DNA of 64,000 nucleotides from positions 106,662-170,661 of the forward strand of contig SWBL01000071.1 in NCBI GenBank assembly GCA_024195585.1, given 5' to 3'. Below the pieces are notes generated by a model. That model was not told where the DNA came from, ran no database searches, and saw only the letters and a program-made list of their open reading frames with translations. Shown piece after piece: positions 24,603 to 34,072 of the stretch (positions within the stretch are counted from its first letter, which is position 1; the number at the start of each line of letters is the position of its first letter). Both the position numbers and the translations under genes were made by a program. The stretch comes from Aureobasidium sp. EXF-3400 (lineage: Eukaryota > Ascomycota > Dothideomycetes > Dothideales > Saccotheciaceae).

Positions 24603-24869
24603 ACCGTCACTTCGGTGCTCACCCCAGCCTTCGGGCCGACAAGCCACACGCATACCTTTGCTCAGCTTGTGATTCGCTCAGTCTAGATCTGCTGACCCGG
24701 TATCGCTGTTTCACTTGTACTGTTTGACATGACCTGCTTCCAAATTGTGCAGTACTACTTCACTGTGACTCTTGGATCTCTTGAGTCTGCTTGGTCGCGG
24801 CCCAGAGCACATGTTGTTGGCTGTCTAGTGTTTCTGCTTTGTCGACTTTGGGAGAAAAAAATACGTCCC

Positions 24870-24877
24870 TGACGTCA
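24870..24877. promoter_or_regulatory. perfect CRE palindrome TGACGTCA
   Basis: An ATF/CREB octamer lies 176 bp upstream of the TIM-barrel gene start. It is bound in fungi by Atf1/AtfA-type bZIP factors in stress responses. The match is exact, but occupancy is unknown. Confidence 0.45.
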
Positions 24878-25052
24878 CCCCAGACGTGATGCGGGGTGCT
24901 CGATGCTGATGCTGTGTTGAGATGAATGAGGCCTCGAGCTCATCATGATGAGGATACAGCGGGTCCATCGGAATACTTGACTATATCACTCGTAGAGTCC
25001 TAACTTTCTTGCCTCCCACTTTGGCTCTCAGCTGTCACGACAAAATCACAAC

Positions 25053-26146
25053 ATGTCACTTACAGCAGGCAACCTCAGAAACATTCCCACTTGTTATGCC
25101 ACTGTCTCGATTGGTTGCAGAGATGAACACACTCTGCCCAAGAAACTAGAAGCAATCTCCAGCGCCGGCTTCAACGCCATCGAGCTCGGTTTCCCAGACC
25201 TTTTGGCTTTCGCATCAACATATCTGAAGAAAGAGGTCGAACCATACGACTACGATGATCTCGTTATCTCCGCCAAGGTCGTCAAGGCCATGTGCGACGC
25301 AAAGAAGCTGAAAATCCTCATGTTGCAGCCCTTCGCCAACTTTGAGGGCTGGCAAGAAGGTAGCGACGGGAGGAAGGATGCTTTTACTCGTGCCGAAGGC
25401 TGGATTAGAATCATGGAGGCTGTTGGAACCGACATGCTGCAGGTGAGAAGGTTGCACATCCACGCTCGTCGTTCCTATAATTGACCATGAGATAGGTCGG
25501 TTCCTCAGACACACCCGCCGAGAAGATTGGCACAGACCGCAATCGCTTCGTCAGCGACCTGCAAGAACTCGCTGACATGCTCGCAAAGAAGAACTTCCGC
25601 ATGGCATATGAAAACTGGTGCTGGTCAACCCATGCTCCCACATGGAAAGACGTATGGGACATTGTTCAAAAGGTCAACCGCCCTAATGTCGGTCTCTGTC
25701 TAGATACTTTCCAATCTGGCGGATACGAATGGGCAGATCCTACTACTGAGTCAGGCTTGGTGGACAAGCCCAAGGATCAACTAGAGAAGGACTGGAAGGA
25801 ATCCCTCGATGAGCTGTCCCGCACTGTTCCAGCAGACAAAATCTTCTTGCTGCAGATTAGCGATGCATACAAGCCGAAGCAGCCCTTCAGCAAAGACGTC
25901 GATGAGTCTGGTACCCGCCCCAGAGGCCGCTGGAGCCATGACCTCAGACCTCTCCCTTTCCAAGGCTATCTACCTGTTGTCGACTTCACACAAGCTGTCT
26001 TGAAGACAGGCTTCCGCGGCTACTTCTCGTACGAAGTCTTTGATGCCGGTCCGGACGGCAAGGGCAAGGACTATGAGCTGCAGGACTTTGCGAACGAAGC
26101 GATGGCCACTCAGTGGAAGCTCATAGAAGCCTGTGTCGAGGCTTGA
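25053..26146 (+). CDS. xylose-isomerase-like TIM-barrel protein, 3-dehydroshikimate dehydratase-like
   Basis: Two exons, 25053-25442 and 25496-26146 (346 residues), with a 53 nt intron (donor GTGAGA, TTGAC branch). The fold is an AP-endonuclease-2/xylose-isomerase-like barrel: AISSAGFNAIELGFPDLL opens it and LKILMLQPFANFEGW resembles dehydroshikimate dehydratases of the quinate pathway. Likely metal ligands are Glu169 (AYENW), Asp200 (CLDTFQ), Gln250 (LLQISDA) and Glu310 (SYEVFD). Known dehydratases I recall have His three residues after the Asp, while Gln203 is found here. The substrate may therefore be another sugar or polyol, for example an inosose or ketose. The gene faces DAHP synthase across a shared promoter, which weakly favours an aromatic-pathway link. 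Confidence 0.78.
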
Positions 26147-26757
26147 AACGTGTCAAGTTTTTCCCTTTCAGTTGGCTTATGATGTACATGAATGATATGT
26201 AGTAACCACAAAACACACCATGCTGTAACGTGGATCTCGCGTTACCCAATTTCTTCTATCAAAGATGAGGACCGAAATCCTTCACAATGCAATTGTCCTT
26301 TTTGTGTGATACCCATCTTGCTGGCTTCTAGATCTTTTTGTGCTCACCTTTCTGCTTCACCCGCGACTATCGATGCGCAACCACAAAATCACAATTACCT
26401 CCAAGATTCTCAAAGTTGATGTTGATGTTACTATGCGTTACTCGTTGTCAATGATACTGTCGAGGGATGCCATCAATCTGACGATGATGGTAACATCAAT
26501 AGGGCAGCATCGAAGTTTCTTGAGAAGAAGTGCTCCGTAGCCGGCCAAGCCGGGCGCAGGCGCAACACCGACCGATGCTTCGATGTGATCGTTGATGCAC
26601 CAAAACACACTACCACTTTACGATTTCGCGACTGCCATCACGATGACCCGGAAAACAAAAGATGTTGTTGATTCTTACTGCCTGCTTTTGTCTTCTGTCT
26701 TTCTCTGCCAACGTGCTCCCAAACATTGTGAGGCAGCTACATCGTGCTTAAGGTCGA
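26147..26757. other. intergenic, no gene recognised
   Basis: 611 bp between two plus-strand genes, presumably the 3' UTR of the TIM-barrel gene and the promoter of the phytochrome-like gene. Nothing else is recognised. Confidence 0.45.
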
Positions 26758-28701
26758 ATGTCTTTAATACAGAGTCGCGTTTATCCTGTCAGCTCTCTTG
26801 TCTCAATTAATTCAGTACCCGTCACTCTATCCGCGCGTCACCGGACCAAGAACAACAACAGCCCGCCTCAGCAATCTCCTCCTTTTCCAAGTCGATGTGC
26901 TGCATTGTCGGACGCGACCAGCCTGCCAAAGAATCTCATCAAGGCCTCAGCATCGGCGACCAGGCCCGACGTACCTAGCAAGCCATGCGCCACTGACAGT
27001 ATCCAGAGCTTTGGCGCCGCGATAGGCCTTGAGCAGAGTGGCGATGGCAAGCTCGTAGTATCCATGGCCAGTGACAACTCAAAAGCCATCCTTGGTCATT
27101 CACCAGAGGATCTATTTGCTTTACATAATTTTGTTGACCTCCTTGATCGTCAGGAAGCGGACGCATTACTGGAACACATCGCCTCTGCGCACGATCGTGC
27201 CAGTTATTCCAACACTCTCAATGTCTTCGACCTATCCATTTCGGACCAAGGCGGCTTGACCAGATGTCTGTCATGTGTGATCCATGCTGATACAGCTAGA
27301 CCTTCGTTGATTCTTTGCGAGTTTGTCCCTCAACCTTCTACCCCTTTCCCTCGTCAGAGCCAGAGAACACCTTCACGAAAGGCCAGAACGGACGCACGGC
27401 CTACGCTTTCCAGAAGAGGCAGTGGCAGTGCAACAGGTACGCTCAACACAATGTCTAGAGCACATAACACCATCTCCGTTGCTTCGACGATCGAGGGTCT
27501 GCTTGAAAACCTTGTCGCTTCTATCAAGGTCGCTACTGGACATTCAAACATATCTGTTCATCGCTTCGATGGTCACTGTAACGGCCGGCTTATTGCACAA
27601 AGCGACAGCAACGAACATTTCTCTTGTTTTCCGCGCTCCTCAGGTCCACAATCCTGTAACCTGTCACCTGAGTATCGATCACTATTCGAGACTCTGGAGA
27701 TACAGGAACACTCTAACCAAGAACAAGACACTGCACGTCTGATATACCGACCCGGAAACACAACTGAACATGTTTTGGACAGCAAGTCACTTTATCTTCG
27801 AACCCTGCCCGATTTTCCTGTACATGGACTCGACGAAGGATCTGCCAAATCTCGAGTTCTGATTCCTTTACGGGTCTCTGGGAAGCTCTGGGGCGTTATC
27901 GTTAGCAAATCTGCTCCGAGCCATGCCGCAATCACGTTTCTTTGTCGTGGCTTGTGTCGTATGATCGCAGATTCAGCTTCAACAAAACTGGAAAACATAA
28001 ATGCTTCCGAGATTTTGGGCGCCCCAGGACCTTTCTCTCATGATTCGAATCTTGGCAAAGAACCTGCGGTTGCCTTTGCAGGTTCACGAGATTTGGTCAA
28101 AACTCTCAGAGCGAATTTTGCCATATCCTTTATCGACGGCACCAAGAAAATTATAGGTCCTGCGCGAGAACCGCAAGAAGGGCTTGCACTTGTCGAGTAC
28201 CTTCGATTGTGCAAACCTACCGACATTCTTACTTCTAATGATTTTACGACCGACTTTCCAAATCTACACTATCGGCCGGGATTCCAATTTGTTAAGGGTC
28301 TATTATTCGTTCCCTTCTCCCTGGACAGTGAAGACTTCGTCATCTATTTTCGGGAAGCACACTCCAGTGGCCCTCTGGATGACAGCGTTGACGCATGGAG
28401 CGAGCCCGATCTTCAAAATGCAGCCATGATGCGCGTAGTCTATCTCAAATTCAGCGCCATATGGAAAGAGAGAAACAGTGCGATGCAAGAAAGTCACATG
28501 TATAGACTTTTGATGTCCAATTCCAGTCATGAGTTTCGAACGCTTCTAAACGCCATATCAAACTATCTTGAATTTGCCGAAGAAGGACGGCTTGACATCA
28601 AAGTACACGAAGTTGTGAAAAGCGCCAAGGACACTTCGCAATCGCTGTTGTTCGCCGTCACGAAATTGCTGGATTGTATCGAGAAAGGGTTGGGAACTTG
28701 A
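26758..28701 (+). CDS. degenerate phytochrome-like protein (PAS-GAF-PHY-HisKA), truncated
   Basis: One exon, 647 residues. After a Ser/Pro-rich leader, SIQSFGAAIGL and SKAILGHSPEDLF (about 80-125) match the phytochrome PAS domain; Cys77 lies 5 residues before IQ, where the biliverdin Cys of bacterial and fungal phytochromes sits about 11 before. GAF (about 235-415) keeps a PVH His356 and the GKLWGVIVSKSAP strand, but no PASDIP-like Asp motif is seen. PHY (about 435-570) has ILTSNDFTTDFPNLHYRPGFQFVKGLLFVPF, yet the tongue is cut short after FREAH with no PRxSF. HisKA has the phospho-acceptor box SSHEFRTLLN (His591), and the ORF stops right after this helix pair. No HATPase or receiver domain is found in the next kilobase. 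It may be a sensor-only paralogue or a decaying gene. Confidence 0.72.
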   Translation: MSLIQSRVYPVSSLVSINSVPVTLSARHRTKNNNSPPQQSPPFPSRCAALSDATSLPKNLIKASASATRPDVPSKPCATDSIQSFGAAIGLEQSGDGKLVVSMASDNSKAILGHSPEDLFALHNFVDLLDRQEADALLEHIASAHDRASYSNTLNVFDLSISDQGGLTRCLSCVIHADTARPSLILCEFVPQPSTPFPRQSQRTPSRKARTDARPTLSRRGSGSATGTLNTMSRAHNTISVASTIEGLLENLVASIKVATGHSNISVHRFDGHCNGRLIAQSDSNEHFSCFPRSSGPQSCNLSPEYRSLFETLEIQEHSNQEQDTARLIYRPGNTTEHVLDSKSLYLRTLPDFPVHGLDEGSAKSRVLIPLRVSGKLWGVIVSKSAPSHAAITFLCRGLCRMIADSASTKLENINASEILGAPGPFSHDSNLGKEPAVAFAGSRDLVKTLRANFAISFIDGTKKIIGPAREPQEGLALVEYLRLCKPTDILTSNDFTTDFPNLHYRPGFQFVKGLLFVPFSLDSEDFVIYFREAHSSGPLDDSVDAWSEPDLQNAAMMRVVYLKFSAIWKERNSAMQESHMYRLLMSNSSHEFRTLLNAISNYLEFAEEGRLDIKVHEVVKSAKDTSQSLLFAVTKLLDCIEKGLGT

Positions 28702-29745
28702 ACGATGTCTGTACAAGACATTTTTGCGACTCTCAGAGCTCGGCGGGTCCGAGTCTTGCCAGAAAATTGCCTGGATTGTCCTTGATGATCACATGCATGA
28801 TACATTGCTACTGGTTGAACGCCAGATTCATACGCAACCACACATGGTATCTGGCACCTAAGTACCATCATGACTGGTCACGCTGGAAAATCATTGTTAC
28901 GGACTCTGTATGTCCTTTGGAGTGCATCTGGGCAGTGCAATCGTGTCTACCACTTGGACGAGTGGAATGATTCAAGTACCTGAGAGGGTTACTTGCCAGA
29001 GCGATACCTGAACTCCTTGCTGGGATAGACTGGGTCCAACCAAGATTGTCCCATAGCATAGGTTCCTCGTCCGAGAAGGTTCTGCGGTTCGCAATCGACG
29101 ATTTAAACTTCAGTCACCAGCGTCGTCGATCCCCTGCGGTGTGTCTGTTGTGCTCCGTACCATCAAGATCTGAGTGAACCGTACTTCAAGTCTTGCCTCG
29201 TTTGGCGACTGATCCCTACGCAGCGATTTGTGGAGTACATCTTTGGTACTGGGAACTGGTTGAGTTTAATAAATGGTGTCATGCGAACATGATGTTATGG
29301 GGCTTCGGAGGTAATTATGGTTGTTTAGGTACAGCGCAAGCCACCGGATGAACGTCCTTCAGTACATAAAATGTATGGCCTTTTGAGGATTAACAATGCA
29401 AAAAGATGTGACTGTCGAATGATTTATAGTGTTCTGAGAACAGACACAATGTTGCAAGTCTCAAAAGAGCAGGCATGAACAAAACTCGTGTGTGGAGCTG
29501 ACACCCTGAGGTGCTGTGCTGTCCTATGGTTTGTCGTTTCAAGTTCGAGATGCGATATGACATATGTGTGCTTGAGTCGATCCTCAGAAGATCAGCCCGA
29601 GCTGGCTCTTGCGCGGGCTGCATCCTTTGGCGATGCATGCCCGACTTTGCCCCTGATTTAACCGACGGTCCAGAAGCAAATCACCCACGCTTCTGAAACA
29701 TCACCCTCATTCAAACAATACAAAATGGGTATTTCGTGAGAAACA
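28702..29745. other. gap downstream of phytochrome-like ORF
   Basis: No full gene. A frame shifted by one base is open at 28700-28861 (53 codons) and has protein-like composition (GGSESCQKIAWIVLDDH). It could be a remnant of the missing C-terminal half, but I cannot assign it. The remainder is probably the promoter of the F-box-like gene. Confidence 0.4.
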
Positions 29746-31368
29746 ATGTCAATGGATTCACTGCTTCCTGAACTCTTGGCCAGGATAATTTTTCTGGTTG
29801 TCGATAAACAAAAGCGACTGACCAATCATGCCACAATATCTCGAGCATGGCAGCGCGTGATAGAAGAGCGTACATTCTCGCATTTGTCTTTCTTCAACAA
29901 TGACTTAAACAAGGTCAAGTCAGTCGTTCTCGAGTCACCATACACACATCGCCGAACAGCTGTCAGGCGTGTGGATTTCAGCATCAATCTTCCAGACTAT
30001 GATGACAATGCCTGCGGACGTTTCGAGAGGCAAGCAGACAGACACATTAACGACGAGGCCTTCAGCAAAGCGATGGTCGATCTCTTCGCCGCTTTGGCAA
30101 CCATCGACGCTGGCGACGGCTCCAGGCCTATCGATTTACATCTCCTTCACTTCTATTCTTCCATGGATATCAACCGTCGAGACAAGGAGAAATTGAGAGC
30201 AGACGAGATGGCCAGAAGCATAGGGAAACGACACGATCTCTTCGAACTCCGCTACCGGGATTCGTATCTCCAACTACTTGATCCCGAGACTCTGCCCATA
30301 CTTCACAATGTGAACTTATTGACTATCCATGGTGACACTGCGCGCAAGCTAGCACCGGCTATCACCACGGGACTCATATCGAGACTACCCAATCTTGGAA
30401 CTATCGATTGCTCGTTCTGGGATATGGAGAGACGACGACCAGATAAGCGAAGGCAACTACGTTCAGAATTTTCAAAGCAACTGACCCAACTCGCTACTCC
30501 TAAGAAACTCCGAAAGTTCAACTTAAACTTGATTAACAGAGAGCCGACCAATGGAAACTTCATTGATGGAGATGTCCGCGGTGCTTTCTTTCCACCCGAT
30601 GTTGATGATCTATCCTCGTCGTTGCGAATACTCTCACAGTCAGCGCCTTGCTTAACTAACCTCAAGCTGAGTGGTCCAATTTCTGTGAGTCCAGATCTCT
30701 TCTGGCCATCAGAAGAAACCGAACAAGGTGCCGAGCAGCAATGGCGAGAGCTCAAAGTATTTACCGTCGAGCTCAGTGCAGTCAGACCCGACGGGGGCTG
30801 GTACACCGAGCTCGACCCCAACCGTGACACAGAGTCCTCCGATGAAGAAGAAGAAGAGGACGAAGAAGACGGAGACATGGATAATTCTTCCGATATTGTC
30901 CACAATTTTAGCCGCAGCGAAGCCTCGTCATCAGGCTACGATTCCAGCGACTCCTTCTTCGCTATGGACCAATTGCCGCCAGACTCTTACGGCTACGAAG
31001 ACGAGAGACGCGACGCCCGTCTCAACGGCGAAGAACCATCTACCTCGAACTTCTGTACGAAACCCGCTCCAGAGCTCGAAGCATTGTTCCTAGCAGCCGC
31101 CCGCGCAGCTTCACATATGCCCGCTCTGAAAGTCATGAGTGTCAGTCACAAGATCCGTCCCAGCGGGAGAACAGGCAGAAATTTTCAGCAATTGGGTTTC
31201 CGGTATATGGCTGCGGGTACCAAGTATCCAGGTGATGGAGCTGAGGTGAGAGAAGTGAGACGGTTGTACTGGAACGCTCATCGTGGCTGGCGTATGAGTC
31301 AAGAATTGGAATCACAGTGGAGGTTGCTTCTGGGCGATGAGGGCATAGTAAAGTACAACGAGTGGTAA
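29746..31368 (+). CDS. F-box-like protein
   Basis: A single ORF of 540 residues. The N-terminus reads LLPELLARIIFLVVDKQKRLTNHATISRAWQRVIEERTFSHLSF, the usual shape of fungal F-box domains with a conserved Trp. The central part (about 60-340) contains hydrophobic strands spaced like short LRR or solenoid repeats (LPNLGTIDCSFWDMERRRPDKR, APCLTNLKLSGPIS). An acidic/Ser stretch of about 30 residues (SSDEEEEEDEED) follows at about 365-395. The C-terminus has a conserved-looking LYWNAHRGWRMSQELE..W block. By family, such proteins recruit unknown substrates to an SCF ligase through Skp1. No substrate can be named. Confidence 0.75.
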   Translation: MSMDSLLPELLARIIFLVVDKQKRLTNHATISRAWQRVIEERTFSHLSFFNNDLNKVKSVVLESPYTHRRTAVRRVDFSINLPDYDDNACGRFERQADRHINDEAFSKAMVDLFAALATIDAGDGSRPIDLHLLHFYSSMDINRRDKEKLRADEMARSIGKRHDLFELRYRDSYLQLLDPETLPILHNVNLLTIHGDTARKLAPAITTGLISRLPNLGTIDCSFWDMERRRPDKRRQLRSEFSKQLTQLATPKKLRKFNLNLINREPTNGNFIDGDVRGAFFPPDVDDLSSSLRILSQSAPCLTNLKLSGPISVSPDLFWPSEETEQGAEQQWRELKVFTVELSAVRPDGGWYTELDPNRDTESSDEEEEEDEEDGDMDNSSDIVHNFSRSEASSSGYDSSDSFFAMDQLPPDSYGYEDERRDARLNGEEPSTSNFCTKPAPELEALFLAAARAASHMPALKVMSVSHKIRPSGRTGRNFQQLGFRYMAAGTKYPGDGAEVREVRRLYWNAHRGWRMSQELESQWRLLLGDEGIVKYNEW

Positions 31369-31890
31369 GAACATTGCCAGAGCGAAAGTGTGGCTATATA
31401 TTGCTATACAGAACTGGACCTTTTAGAGTAAGCTGGGGTGTGGTACCTAACGCCAGAAACATCGATGTCACAAATTCTGCGTCTCATTCATGATGCAAAT
31501 TACACAGGACCGAAGTGGCATTCAATCTCGCACTAATCACCTGCACCTACAATATCTGTGAATTCGTTGTGGGAGACTCGCGGAGCGGAGCAAGATGAAG
31601 ATGAAGATGTACGCAGCCTTTCTGGATTCAGCGATGAGTTTGATGCCGAGGAAGAGATCGAGGATAACGATGAGATTGTGGAAGCCGTTCTGGCTGATGA
31701 GGACGATATAGCATATGGTCGTTTGGCGCAAGATGCGGAATGAATTGTGTTGTCAACCACTCTCTGCTGGGACGGTCGGCGAAGGGGGGGTGGGATGAAC
31801 AGGACAAAAACATAGAGCAGCATTCCCATCAACATTCACGCGTTGGGCATCTGTACATGAACAGACATCTTCAACATGCCCTCCATCAAT
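31369..31890. other. intergenic with a short acidic open frame
   Basis: Between the F-box gene and the tRNA. A stop-to-stop frame at 31534-31743 encodes a markedly acidic peptide (FSDEFDAEEEIEDNDEIVEAVLADEDD) but has no ATG; its first possible start is a GTG at 31558. It is not called as a gene. Confidence 0.4.
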
Positions 31891-31962
31891 GGTTGTATAG
31901 TGTAATGGTTAGCACATCGGATTCTGATTCCGGTAATCCCAGTTCGATCCCGGGTACGACCT
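31891..31962 (+). tRNA. tRNA-Gln (anticodon CTG)
   Basis: A 72-base cloverleaf without an intron. The 7-bp acceptor stem pairs GGTTGTA with TACGACC, allowing one T-G pair, and T is the discriminator. The D-arm carries TAGTGTAATGGTTAGCA (A-box). The anticodon loop is TTCTGAT with a CTG anticodon on a CGGA/TCCG stem, and the T-arm is CCCAG-TTCGATC-CCGGG-like (B-box). A pol III terminator TTTT follows at 31966-31969. It reads CAG codons. Confidence 0.95.
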
Positions 31963-31965
31963 ATC

Positions 31966-31969
31966 TTTT
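31966..31969 (+). terminator. pol III T-run after tRNA-Gln
   Basis: A run of four T residues starts four bases after the tRNA 3' end. A longer T8 tract at about 31996-32003 could act as backup. Confidence 0.7.
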
Positions 31970-32573
31970 GTCTCTTTGCAAGAGCAGAGCAGAACTTTTT
32001 TTTAGTGGGGGGGTCAAAGGGGTTTGTGCGTAGGAAATAGGGCGTCGGAAATTATGCTTGGCATGGATGGCTTGATCTGTTCATCTTTTTATTCTTTTTT
32101 CACCTTCCAGATCTTCGATCTAAGTTAGAGCGGACAGCAGCTACTCATTTGGTTATTTTAAAGTTGTGGTGGAGCAAATGTTGTGCGCGCAATGGCTACT
32201 AGAGCGCTTAGGATTGTGAAAAACTACCAGGCCGATGTTTGTGGCTCGATGAGGTAAGTGCTATCATTTGGCTTAGTACGTCCTTTACCATGGTATAAAC
32301 GAATCATTGAACAACCTCTCCTTGCATACATGGCAACCTAGAAGCCTATCGATCGGTACGCCTTCGTTGACATCAAACATCACAAGCTTGGAACAAAGCG
32401 TAAGTAGCGGTGACCAAGCTCATACTGGTGCAGCTCTACATGAGCAGGGTTCCCCTCACAGCATCCCCAACCAAAAATATCCCGACAGTAAGGCATGGGC
32501 AACCCATGAACCGGTAGAGGGTATACCGTAGAAAAGAGGAAGTTTGATTGTTCAGGCTTACGGCAATCTGAAA
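31970..32573. other. intergenic between tRNA and phosphatase
   Basis: About 600 bp holding T-rich tracts and the presumed 3' UTR of the phosphatase. No gene is recognised. Confidence 0.45.
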
Positions 32574-33502
32574 TTACTCCAGCAGGATGCGTCTGACGGT
32601 TTGTTGCATGTCCTTATTGACGCCGCAGTGAAGCAGGTATTCCTCGATCGAGCCATACTTCTCATGAATATGAGCAGCCACGCTTTCGACCCATTGAGGA
32701 TCACAGTCAGCGAACGAGTCGGGCATGCCAATGCTTCTTATCTCAACAATTCTAGCCTCGCGTTCAGATACGAGTTCCTCCTGCGTTCGCATGTAGTCAG
32801 TGTTGATGGCTGCGGTATCAACATGCAACAGTAAGAGCACAAGCAAAATGGTTAGGCCAGTGCGATCTTTGCCTTGTGTACAGTGCAAAACAACAGGATA
32901 GCTCTTCTCATCAGCCAAAACTCGAAACACGGCAAGCACTTCAGCGGTACAGTGAGTGAGCGAGTCATAGGCCAGACCAACGAGTCCGCGCTCAGACATG
33001 ACTTCTGTGCCTAGAATACTGATGGCCTGGGTGCGATATCCTGCAGCCATAAGAGCGATGAGCTTGGCAGCAGACCAGTATCGCAATTGGCGGATCAGGG
33101 CAAACGAGTACGAAGAGCCGTTGAAGTTGATCTCGGCATAGTTTAGGCCAGGGATTTTGACGGGTTCAGCAGCCTGATTGTTGGAAGGAGCAACAGGCTC
33201 GGCTGATGGTACAGGAATTGATCGTTTCTGGGCTTGAACAATGTGCTCAGACTTTGTGCGCAGGTCAATGACAGTGTGGATGTGGTAGTCGTCCTTTAGC
33301 CGTCTGCGATCTTCGGTTGAAGCTTCGTCTGGTCGGGCGCTTCGAAACAGCATACCGGGCTTGAGCTTTCTAAAAAAGAACATGTTATAAAGGGTAAACA
33401 ACAAGACATGTGAGGATCTCACTTGTCGCCAGTTAGCTCGTTGATAAAGGCACCAACATCACGGAAGTTCAGTAAGCGGTCGAATTTGTCAACATGTGCC
33501 AT
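32574..33502 (-). CDS. tyrosine-protein phosphatase (Y_phosphatase3 type)
   Basis: Two exons, 33502-33423 and 33369-32574 (291 residues). The intron has donor GTGAGA and a TTTTTTAG acceptor. Exon 1 supplies MAHVDKFDRLLNFRDVG, the conserved N-terminal motif (NFRDVG) of this family. Exon 2 continues KLKPGMLFRSARPDE and TVIDLRTKSE. The catalytic P-loop HCTQGKDRTG lies at 189-198, with nucleophile Cys190 and Arg196. The Lys in CxxGKDRTG resembles phosphatases that act on phosphoinositides or on Ser/Tyr phosphates, so substrate class is open. A cap-like helical insert (about 110-160) is normal for the family. Divergent from the Eis1 gene. Confidence 0.87.
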
Positions 33503-34072
33503 GATTGAGCTTATTTAGGTGCGCAATTGGAGTGTGAGGCGCAACACAGTACGTCGGAAATGTATGATATGCTATGTGTACAGAGCAGGTGCCACTGATT
33601 AGTTTCCTTGACGTTGGAAGGAAGTCTTATCAATGGTTCGAGTAAGAGGCAGCAGAAGGCACCTTGGAACAGCAGCGCTTGATCGACAAGGAAGCTGGAA
33701 ACACGCATGGACCAAATCAGGTTCTGGACAAACAGAGCTTGGACAACAACAAGCCCAGACGTCGATCACTGGGGTAAGCAGAGGACCACAATTAATGAAT
33801 CAATCTCGTTGCTCATCAGCAGAGCAGTAACACATGGACGCAGATGCGATAGCGAGATAGCTCGACTTTTGTGGATGAGTGTCGACGAGATGCGACAAGA
33901 CAGCGGACTTGGTTGTCCAGTCGCACCGTTGGCCGCAAGTCAAGGCTGTTGACGTAACGGCGGTTGCAGTGACGTAGCGCATTTGGTGAAGATGTGGATG
34001 CATTCTTTGGGCGCAATATTGGCTATCTCTCCGCCATCCAACCGTCGTCACATCATTCATTCCTAGCACTCG
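33503..34072. other. divergent promoter, phosphatase / Eis1
   Basis: 570 bp between start codons. Two CRE-like octamers occur at 33950-33957 and 33970-33977. No ORF is supported. Confidence 0.45.
33950..33977 (+). promoter_or_regulatory. pair of CRE-like octamers, TGACGTAA and TGACGTAG
   Basis: Two ATF/CREB-type octamers spaced 20 bp apart, two helical turns, lie 96-123 bp upstream of the Eis1 start. Regulation by a bZIP factor is inferred from sequence alone. Confidence 0.4.

Larger units (their letters stand above)
24468..25052. other. divergent promoter, DAHP synthase / TIM-barrel enzyme
   Basis: 585 bp between start codons. It contains a Gcn4/CpcA heptamer at 24596-24602, near-consensus TGACTCT and TGAGTCT words at about 24766 and 24782, and a full CRE at 24870-24877. 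No ORF is supported. Confidence 0.55.
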
